NCBI GenBank assembly: GCA_027037155.1
Contig: JALWBK010000216.1
Coordinates: 1 to 7,169 of the forward strand
Length of the DNA: 7,169 nt
Reading direction: 5' to 3'
Origin: a bacterium
Lineage (GTDB): Bacteria > Thermosulfidibacterota > Thermosulfidibacteria > Thermosulfidibacterales > Thermosulfidibacteraceae
Shown piece by piece: positions 1-7,169 of the stretch. The notes under the pieces were generated by a model. The model searched no databases and was not told where the DNA came from. It was given only the letters and a program-made list of their open reading frames with translations. The position numbers and the translations under genes are program-made. Each line of letters opens with the position of its first letter. Within the stretch, counting starts at the first letter, position 1.

Positions 1-699
1 TGGAGTGAGCCTCAAGGGGAGAACCCTCTTTTTAGAAAAAACGTAAGACGTAGCATTCCCCAACTTCCAGCTTTTAACGTCAATCCCCACCCAGCCCTCT
101 TTACCCCACAAAGCCTCATCGGCCTTAACAAAGCTTCTCTCACCCTTATCCCGTTTAAAACAGATCACCTCCCTCAAAAGAGCCCTCTTTTCGTCAAAGT
201 ATCCTATATTGCAAAAGTAACCGGAGTCCTTCACCCACATGTTAACGGGAACCACCCTCTCATGGCTCACCTTGCCCTTGATGCGCTCTAAATAAACGCT
301 TTTGGCCCTTGAGTACAAAAAAGGGGCTAAAAAAGAGGCGTTTATCAAAAGTATCACGCTAACCACCGCTCCCTGAAAGAGAAGGGGTCTTAACATCACC
401 TTAGACGGTATCCCTAAAGACCTCAAAGCCACAGGTTCTAAGTTCTGGGAAGAGACCGCAAGAAAAAGCATAACCGAAATCAAAATCGCAAGGGGTCCAA
501 AATCCTTAAGCCCCATGGGCAATCTAAACAGAGCCACCTTCAGCGGATAGGCCAAAGAAACGTGCCTCTCCAAAGCATCATCCAGCACATCTAAAAAACT
601 CCCCAACACGTACACCACACTCAGCGCAAAAAAGACCAGAAGCAGAAACTTCAGGTGCTCATCAAATACGTATCTCTCAAAGCGCTTCCATCCTCTCAT
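1..699 (-). CDS. lptG: LPS export ABC transporter permease LptG, 5' part (cut by window edge)
   Basis: LptG pairs with LptF and the ATPase LptB in the inner-membrane complex that extracts LPS from the inner membrane and passes it to the periplasmic Lpt bridge. I translated the reverse complement: 233 codons stay open from the ATG at 699-697 to the window edge, out of about 350-360 usual for the family. Visible are three hydrophobic helices (about residues 17-36, 64-85 and 103-126). The segment around residues 84-105 (SSQNLEPVALRSLGI) matches the family's cytoplasmic coupling region. From about residue 130 comes the start of the periplasmic beta-jellyroll. The last three helices lie outside the window. 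The ATG overlaps the lptF stop as ATGA and has no good Shine-Dalgarno, so translation is probably coupled. The assignment as G rather than a second F rests on gene order and divergence from the neighbour. Confidence 0.9.
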   Translation of the reverse strand, partial: MRGWKRFERYVFDEHLKFLLLVFFALSVVYVLGSFLDVLDDALERHVSLAYPLKVALFRLPMGLKDFGPLAILISVMLFLAVSSQNLEPVALRSLGIPSKVMLRPLLFQGAVVSVILLINASFLAPFLYSRAKSVYLERIKGKVSHERVVPVNMWVKDSGYFCNIGYFDEKRALLREVICFKRDKGERSFVKADEALWGKEGWVGIDVKSWKLGNATSYVFSKKRVLPLRLTP

Positions 700-1775
700 G
701 CTGCAAAGACATCCGTTTTCTTAAAGAACAGATACACACCAAGAGCCAAATAGATAACATTCGGAGCCCACACCGAAAGCAACACAGGAACACCCTTGTA
801 CACAAGGTTTTGAAACACCGAAAGCAGGGCGTAATATCCCACAAACAACACTACAGATATGACCAGCGAGCTCCACCTGCTATCTCTATGGAAAGTTATA
901 GACAAGGGAATGGCAATAAGGGCAAACAGAATAGGAGTTAAAGCCAAAGAAAATCTCTTATGCAGATGAACCAGTACGTCAATATAAGACCTCTTCTTAC
1001 GATGCCTCTCCCTCTCTAAGCGCCTGAAGAGTTCAGAAATGATCAACTCTTTCTTGGTAGGCTTTGAAATCAACCCACCTCCCTTTGAAATCCTCTGCAC
1101 CATCTTTTCAAAAAGCAGCACCTCTGAAGAGCCATCATCGGAAACCACCGTTATCCTGCCCTTTTTCAGCTTCATAACAAAGGATCCGTCCGGACTTCTG
1201 GTTATCTTGCACTTTTCAGCCTCCACAACCTTTAGATGCCTTTTATCTCTGTAGTCAAAAATCAGCACATCCCTCATCCAACCATCCTTTATCTCCTCAG
1301 CGTACACGGTAACACCCTCAAAAAGCGGGCTGAAGGCATCCTGCACAACCCCCATGTTCTCCCTGTTCAGCAGCATCCTGACCGCTATCGCTTTCACACC
1401 CCTCATGCCCCAAGGAGCCACATACAGATTCACCATCAGAACCACAAAAACCAAAAAAGCACCCAAAAACAGCACTGGCCGAGCCATTCTCCTCACAGAA
1501 ATACCAAGACTCCTTGCCGCCACAACCTCCATATCGGCGGATAAACGGGTAAAGGCCACGCTGCAGCCCACTAGAAAAGCCGCGGGAATAACGAAACCGC
1601 TCACTGCCACCACCGCACAAAATATAAGGGCGATCAGCAAATAGAAACTCCCACCTCCCACAAGCACCAGCACATCAAAAAGCCTTGACACAATCATAAC
1701 CACCGCAAGAACCAAAAAGGCTACCAAGGAGGGAACAAGAACCTCTCTTAAAACGTATCTATCAAAGAGCTTCAC
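696..1775 (-). CDS. lptF: LPS export ABC transporter permease LptF (YjgP/YjgQ family)
   Basis: This is an inner-membrane subunit of the LptB2FG lipopolysaccharide extractor. The 359 residues match the family length and layout. Three N-terminal helices lie at about 12-38, 54-75 and 100-122. A soluble periplasmic beta-jellyroll spans about 125-245. Three C-terminal helices lie at about 276-295, 303-323 and 335-351. Family signatures include LSADMEVVAARSLGISVRR (78-96), the YVAPWG turn (118-123) and HKRFSLALTPILFALIAIPL (272-291). The start is GTG at 1775-1773. An in-frame stop lies two codons upstream, and the conserved LFDRYVLREVL begins right after it, so no other start fits. The GTG lies inside the end of the preceding RDD gene (14-bp overlap) with a GAAGG too close to be an ideal ribosome site, which suggests coupled translation. 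It ends in a 4-bp ATGA overlap with lptG. Confidence 0.95.
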   Translation of the reverse strand: MKLFDRYVLREVLVPSLVAFLVLAVVMIVSRLFDVLVLVGGGSFYLLIALIFCAVVAVSGFVIPAAFLVGCSVAFTRLSADMEVVAARSLGISVRRMARPVLFLGAFLVFVVLMVNLYVAPWGMRGVKAIAVRMLLNRENMGVVQDAFSPLFEGVTVYAEEIKDGWMRDVLIFDYRDKRHLKVVEAEKCKITRSPDGSFVMKLKKGRITVVSDDGSSEVLLFEKMVQRISKGGGLISKPTKKELIISELFRRLERERHRKKRSYIDVLVHLHKRFSLALTPILFALIAIPLSITFHRDSRWSSLVISVVLFVGYYALLSVFQNLVYKGVPVLLSVWAPNVIYLALGVYLFFKKTDVFAA

Positions 1776-2112
1776 CCTTCACCACGCGCGTTCCGGTAAG
1801 GTTGTCATGTACTGGTCTAAGCAAAAAGAAAGAAACGACCAAAAGCACACACCTTAAAAGTCCAACAAAAAATCCAGCAACCTTAGCATCATCACTAACA
1901 ACCTTTAACCCTAAAGCCCACTTTCCCAAGGTTGCCCCAGCGATCCCATCAAACGCTGCAAAATAAATAAGGAAAAGAGCCCATGGGCTCAACTTTACCT
2001 TGGCAATTTGAAAAGCGATCATCAAAGCCTTCAAAAACAGAAGGTCTATAACAAAGGCCATTCCCCTCTCCCAGAAAGACGCCCTTTCGTACATCACATC
2101 AATCAGCTGCAT
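1762..2112 (-). CDS. Small RDD-family membrane protein
   Basis: This 116-residue inner-membrane protein of the RDD family has no settled biochemical role; some relatives elsewhere have been linked to ion transport. The eponymous residues are present: Arg16 and Asp23 in RGMAFVIDLL at the start of helix 1, and Asp55 in FAAFDGIAG at the end of helix 2. The family's TLGKWALGLKVV (61-72) follows, then a third helix (about 79-98) and the typical end VHDNLTGTRVV (101-111). It is shorter than most RDD proteins, which are commonly about 140-160 residues. The ATG at 2112 sits 12 nt after a GGAGG (2129-2125) and 1 nt after AAGGA. A start at codons 6-7 (GTG-ATG) is possible but further from either site. 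The gene overlaps lolA and lptF by 14 bp each, so it may serve envelope assembly, but that is inference from position only. Confidence 0.85.
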   Translation of the reverse strand: MQLIDVMYERASFWERGMAFVIDLLFLKALMIAFQIAKVKLSPWALFLIYFAAFDGIAGATLGKWALGLKVVSDDAKVAGFFVGLLRCVLLVVSFFLLRPVHDNLTGTRVVKGEAL

Positions 2113-2701
2113 ATCCTTTCTTCACCTCCTCTATATCAAAGAGCTTATCGGGAATGGGCTCGTTAAACTTCACGTCCTTAAAAGACAATCTTGTGATGTT
2201 CCCCATGGCATCAACCACAATCACCTTTTTTATCACAAGATCTCGCCCGAAGTGAACAACCACCTTTTTCAATTGCGAATCCTGCAAAGGCACAAGAACC
2301 ACCTCATCTTGCTTTTCTTCAACCTTAAAGTACCTCTTCAATCTCTCGGGATGAAGCAACACATCCCTGTAAACAAAGGGAAAGTCCACGCTTCCCTCCT
2401 GCACCTCCCCCACAAAGGGATCGTAAATGAGAACTCTTTTGCCCAACACAAGAACCGTTTGCTCATCAGGCTCATCGTAATCCCATCGGCTCTTGTCCCC
2501 CTTAAAATAAAAGAAGCCTCTAAAGAGCTTCTTCCTACCGTCGGGAAACTCCACCTCCTGCTCAAACCTGCCCTTTATGGTTTGTACCCCAGAGTACCTC
2601 TGCCTGACCTTTGAAAGGAGTGAAAACTTAGAAAAAACCTCAATAGGGCAGATCGTCAGAATCACCAACCAGATCAGGACTATCCTGCTGATAGTTCTCA
2701 A
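2099..2701 (-). CDS. lolA: Outer-membrane lipoprotein carrier protein LolA
   Basis: LolA takes lipoproteins released by LolCDE and carries them across the periplasm to the outer membrane. The 200-residue length matches the family. The N-terminus is a Sec signal peptide: Arg2 and Arg6, a hydrophobic core at about 7-18, and likely cleavage after VFS (22-24). The mature part shows family features: GVQTIKGRFEQEVEFPDGR (38-56), GFFYFKGDKSRWDYDEPDEQ (62-81), and LIYDPFVGEV (91-100), then beta strands ending in LSFKDVKFNEPIPDKLFDI. The start is TTG at 2701-2699, supported by an AAGGAG 10 nt upstream. Later TTG/GTG codons would delete the basic part of the signal peptide. The gene therefore begins inside dnaB, overlapping its last 62 bp in another frame. 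It ends in a 14-bp overlap with the RDD gene. No LolB or LolCDE gene is visible here. Confidence 0.9.
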   Translation of the reverse strand: MRTISRIVLIWLVILTICPIEVFSKFSLLSKVRQRYSGVQTIKGRFEQEVEFPDGRKKLFRGFFYFKGDKSRWDYDEPDEQTVLVLGKRVLIYDPFVGEVQEGSVDFPFVYRDVLLHPERLKRYFKVEEKQDEVVLVPLQDSQLKKVVVHFGRDLVIKKVIVVDAMGNITRLSFKDVKFNEPIPDKLFDIEEVKKGYAAD

Positions 2702-4016
2702 ACTTAGTGCACTCCTTAATAAAGGTAAGCTTCACCGTTCCAACGGGCCCGTTTCTCTGCTTTCCTATAATCACCTCCGCCACATTGGGCTCTGCCGTCG
2801 CTTTGTTATACACCTCATCCCTGTAAATAAAAAGCACTAAATCCGCATCCTGCTCAATAGCTCCCGACTCCCTCAAATCTGAAAGCTGTGGCCTTTTATC
2901 GGTTCTTGCCTCAACAGCACGAGAAAGCTGAGACACCGCCACCACAGGCACATTCAGCTCTTTGGCAAGCCCCTTCAGAGAGCGGGAAATTTCAGAAATC
3001 TCCTGCTGCCTATTCTCCTTTCTCCCTCTGCCCCTCATAAGCTGCAGGTAATCCACTATTATGAGATCAAGCCCTCGCTCCGCTTGCAGTCTTCTGGCTT
3101 TGGCCCTCATCTCAAGCACGCTAATGGCAGGAGTATCGTCAATATAGATAGAAGCGTCGGAAAGTTCACTGGCAGCCTCAATGATACTCTTCCAATCATC
3201 GGGAGAGATATTGCCAGTTCTCAGCTTCTGATAATCTACCCTTGAAACCGAAGAGAGCATCCTGAGGGCAATCTGCTCCTTAGACATCTCAAGGCTGAAG
3301 ATAGCAACTGTTCCTCCCTCCTCAAGGGCCACGTTCAACGCTATATTCAGCACAAAGGAGGTCTTTCCCATACCGGGTCTTGCCGCCACCACCACCAGAT
3401 CAGAGGGCTGAAAACCCGCTGTCATCCTGTCAAGATCGTAGAAACCTGTAGGAATACCGGTTATGAGCTGTCTCTTGTGTGCCAGCGTCTCAAGCTGAGA
3501 TATGGCAGCCTTGACCAGCTCTCTTGATGGAGAGAAGTCGCTTCTCGTTCTCTTCTCGGAGATGGCAAAAATCAGGCTCTCCGCCTCGTCAAGAAGCTCT
3601 TCCACATCCTTATCACTTTCGTGACACTTCCTGATTATCTCATGGCAAACAGAAATGAGCTCCCTCAGAACAGCCTTTTCTTTCACAATCTGGGCGTACT
3701 TAACCACGTGCACCGGCGTAGGCACGAACTCCGCAAGCTCCATAAGATAGTCAATACCACCCACCTGCTCCAAAACGCCCATCTTCTGAAGCTCTGACTC
3801 CACAGTGATCAAATCTATGGGATCTCCCCTCTCAAAGAGCTTCAAAAAGGCCTGATATATGAGCGCGTGGCTCTTGCGATAGAAATCCTCCGGACTGATG
3901 AGATCCACTATTCTGAGGAGGGAATCATTATCCAAAAAAACAGACCCCAGAACGCTCTTTTCCGCTTCAACGTTCTGGGGCTGTAACAGTCCGGCTGCTT
4001 CAGCAACGTCCTTCAT
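2640..4016 (-). CDS. dnaB: Replicative DNA helicase DnaB
   Basis: DnaB is the hexameric 5'-3' helicase that unwinds DNA at the replication fork and recruits primase. The 458 residues are the usual length without an intein. The N-terminal primase-interacting domain begins at QPQNVEAEKSVLGSVFLDND (12-31) and runs to about 155. A linker follows, and then the RecA-like motor domain from about 180. Visible motifs are Walker A RPGMGKTS (213-220), the catalytic-glutamate motif SLEMS (241-245), Walker B LIIVDY (318-323), the sensor Gln363 in VSQLSR, RESGAIEQDAD (382-392), and KQRNGP (419-424) carrying the arginine finger. The C-terminus is acidic and ends in DDLPY. The ATG at 4016 follows the rplI stop by 9 bp, with only a purine-rich GGAAGAAGAG somewhat far upstream, so coupling to rplI is likely. 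Its last 62 bp also encode the start of lolA. Confidence 0.98.
   Translation of the reverse strand: MKDVAEAAGLLQPQNVEAEKSVLGSVFLDNDSLLRIVDLISPEDFYRKSHALIYQAFLKLFERGDPIDLITVESELQKMGVLEQVGGIDYLMELAEFVPTPVHVVKYAQIVKEKAVLRELISVCHEIIRKCHESDKDVEELLDEAESLIFAISEKRTRSDFSPSRELVKAAISQLETLAHKRQLITGIPTGFYDLDRMTAGFQPSDLVVVAARPGMGKTSFVLNIALNVALEEGGTVAIFSLEMSKEQIALRMLSSVSRVDYQKLRTGNISPDDWKSIIEAASELSDASIYIDDTPAISVLEMRAKARRLQAERGLDLIIVDYLQLMRGRGRKENRQQEISEISRSLKGLAKELNVPVVAVSQLSRAVEARTDKRPQLSDLRESGAIEQDADLVLFIYRDEVYNKATAEPNVAEVIIGKQRNGPVGTVKLTFIKECTKFENYQQDSPDLVGDSDDLPY
2712..2717 (-). promoter_or_regulatory. Shine-Dalgarno of lolA inside dnaB
   Basis: AAGGAG on the minus strand lies within the dnaB coding sequence (the IKECTK codons). 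It is 10 nt ahead of the TTG taken as the lolA start. It decides that start, because without it the next plausible initiators would remove the basic residues of the signal peptide. Confidence 0.65.
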
Positions 4017-4025
4017 AGGACGATT

Positions 4026-4475
4026 TTACTCTTCTTCCGGCACAACCTCAATAGCCAGCTCAGCCTCCACCTGGTAAGGCAGCTTTACCTTAACGGTATA
4101 GTTTCCAAGAGCCTTTATAGGCTCGTCAAGCACTATTCTCTTTCTATCCAGCTCATAGCCCATCTGCTCCAGGGCCTCGGCAATATCCCTGGTGGTAACA
4201 GAACCAAAGAGTTTACCCTCTTCACCTGCCCTCTTCTTTATCACAACCTTAAGCTCAGCAAGCTTGGCCGCAAAAGCCTCGTAGCGCTTTCTCTCCTTAT
4301 TTATCCTCTGCAAGACCATCTGCCTCTGCTTCTCAAGGGCCTTAACGTTCCTGGCTGTAGCCCTGAGAGCAAGACCACGGGGGATTAGGTAGTTTCTGGC
4401 ATATCCGTCCTTCACATTCACTATATCCCCAGCGTTGCCCAATCCTTCCACATCCTCTTTGAGTATAACCTTCAT
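4026..4475 (-). CDS. rplI: 50S ribosomal protein L9 (bL9)
   Basis: L9 binds 23S rRNA near the L1 stalk base and reaches toward the neighbouring ribosome; it helps frame maintenance. The 149 residues equal the usual length. The N-terminal RNA-binding domain carries the signature [20 protein letters not shown] (8-27), followed by [10 protein letters not shown] long charged helix (about 41-75) leads to the C-terminal domain with [16 protein letters not shown] (87-102). The ATG at 4475 has a strong GGAGG (4486-4482) 6 nt upstream. It lies 9 bp ahead of dnaB, a common bacterial pairing. The usual upstream partners rpsF, ssb and rpsR are absent, and a chemoreceptor gene sits there instead. Confidence 0.98.
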   Translation of the reverse strand: MKVILKEDVEGLGNAGDIVNVKDGYARNYLIPRGLALRATARNVKALEKQRQMVLQRINKERKRYEAFAAKLAELKVVIKKRAGEEGKLFGSVTTRDIAEALEQMGYELDRKRIVLDEPIKALGNYTVKVKLPYQVEAELAIEVVPEEE

Positions 4476-4544
4476 ACCCTTCCTCCCAACAGTCTGATTA
4501 GGGACGGACTTAGTGGTTATCCCAATCCCCCAACTTTTTCAAGA
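4476..4544 (-). promoter_or_regulatory. Gap before rplI: inverted repeat and weak promoter candidate
   Basis: These 69 bp separate the chemoreceptor stop from rplI. On the minus strand TTGAAA (4542-4537) and GATAAC (4521-4516) are 15 bp apart and resemble a weak sigma-70 promoter for the rplI operon. The spacing is short and the -10 matches only 4 of 6. An imperfect inverted repeat, GATTGGGA (4527-4520) against TCCC-T-AATC (4504-4496), overlaps the -10. It has a 15-nt loop and no following U-run on this strand, so it is not a normal terminator. Transcription from the chemoreceptor could continue into rplI. Confidence 0.3.
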
Positions 4545-6766
<2,222 letters not shown>

Positions 6767-6797
6767 AAAGGTACGAGAAAAGTGAGGAGGAGTAAAG

Positions 6798-7142
6798 ATG
6801 AAAATGGTCATTGCCTACGTTAATCCCGAAAAGGTGTGGGATCTAAAAAAGAAGCTTTTTGAAGTAGGAGCACCTGGGATAAGTATAGACAACTTCCTCG
6901 GCATTGGAAAGCCCATGGCGAAATACAAAGAGATCATGGAAAAGCATGGAGCCATACCGAAGTTCTACCCCAAGACCAGGGTTGAGATAGTATGCGAGGA
7001 CCACCAGGTTGATGAGATAATCAGCGCTATTGTCACTTCCTGCAAGACCGGTAATTACGGCGATGGAAAGATCTTCGTTCTTCCTGTGGAAAACGCCATA
7101 AGGATAAGAACCGGAGAAAAAGGAGCGGATGCACTGAAGTGA
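6798..7142 (+). CDS. P-II family (GlnB/GlnK-like) regulatory protein with atypical T-loop
   Basis: P-II proteins are trimeric sensors of ATP/ADP and, usually, 2-oxoglutarate that control nitrogen enzymes and transporters. The 114 residues match the family's usual length. The B-loop TGNYGDGKIFVLPVE (84-98) and C-loop IRIRTGEKG (101-109) are intact, so nucleotide binding is expected. The T-loop region (37-59) differs. By position against E. coli GlnB, Gln39, which coordinates Mg-ATP and 2-oxoglutarate, is Pro39. The loop is one residue longer, and aligning on the Pro-Lys after it puts Ala where uridylylated Tyr51 would be. The equivalent of Lys58 (Lys59) is kept. The start ATG has GAGGAGG (6784-6790) 7 nt upstream; the Met at codon 3 is less well spaced. 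No ammonium transporter or glutamine synthetase gene is in view, since the window ends 27 bp later. It could be a GlnB paralogue or a divergent P-II subgroup. Confidence 0.93.
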   Translation: MKMVIAYVNPEKVWDLKKKLFEVGAPGISIDNFLGIGKPMAKYKEIMEKHGAIPKFYPKTRVEIVCEDHQVDEIISAIVTSCKTGNYGDGKIFVLPVENAIRIRTGEKGADALK

Positions 7143-7169
7143 ACACCCACCAGCTCTTTATTCAAAAAT

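Noticed and set aside
1039..1644. Plus-strand open frames of 71-102 codons across lptF
   Set aside because: They lie antisense to a clear LptF gene, have low-complexity Pro/Thr/His/Ser-rich products and no ribosome sites, and match no family.
2630..2701. LolA as a lipoprotein with a lipobox at LTIC (15-18)
   Set aside because: Ile before the Cys does not fit a lipobox, the VFS site suits signal peptidase I better, and LolA is soluble.
2640..4016. Possible intein in DnaB
   Set aside because: DnaB is a frequent intein site, but the Walker A, Walker B and RESGAIEQDAD regions are uninterrupted and the length is normal.
4496..4539. Intrinsic terminator between the chemoreceptor and rplI
   Set aside because: The only inverted repeat has a bulge, a long loop and no U-run after it on the minus strand. 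The T-run at 4535-4539 follows it on the plus strand, where no gene ends, and is too far from the stem.
7143..7169. Terminator or next gene after the P-II gene
   Set aside because: Only 27 bp remain, with no visible stem or start codon.

Overview
The window carries eight protein-coding genes from a diderm (Gram-negative-type) bacterium. Genes for LPS export (LptF, LptG) and lipoprotein carriage (LolA) imply an outer membrane. A methyl-accepting chemotaxis protein preceded by a sigma-28-like promoter suggests a motile cell. Proteins rich in Lys, Glu and Arg, mixed AGA/AGG/CGN arginine codons, frequent GTG/TTG starts and very tight gene packing suggest a small-genome, possibly thermophilic, deep-branching lineage (Aquificota, Thermodesulfobacteria or Thermosulfidibacter-like). 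This taxonomic guess is an inference only. I see no sign of mobile DNA, CRISPR, tRNA or rRNA.

Minus-strand block, 4475 down to 1: rplI (ribosomal protein L9), dnaB (replicative helicase), lolA (periplasmic lipoprotein carrier), a small RDD-family membrane protein, lptF, and the 5' part of lptG, which runs off the window. The rplI-dnaB gap is 9 bp and every later junction overlaps: 62 bp (dnaB/lolA), 14 bp (lolA/rdd), 14 bp (rdd/lptF) and 4 bp (lptF/lptG). This looks like a single translationally coupled operon joining a replication/ribosome pair to outer-membrane biogenesis genes.

Minus strand, 6680 down to 4545: a chemoreceptor with an unusual four-helix membrane module ahead of a periplasmic Cache sensor, then HAMP and signalling domains. 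It ends 69 bp before rplI. That gap has no convincing terminator but holds an inverted repeat and a weak promoter candidate.

The 117 bp at 6681-6797 are a divergent promoter region. The minus strand carries a good sigma-28-like promoter for the chemoreceptor. The plus strand carries an extended -10 promoter for a P-II family protein (6798-7142), and the two overlap. The P-II protein keeps the nucleotide-binding loops but has lost Gln39 and Tyr51-type T-loop residues, so its signalling chemistry may be non-canonical.

No wholly new system is evident. The most notable points are the dnaB-lolA-rdd-lptFG arrangement, the non-canonical P-II T-loop, and the divergent sigma-28/extended -10 promoter pair.
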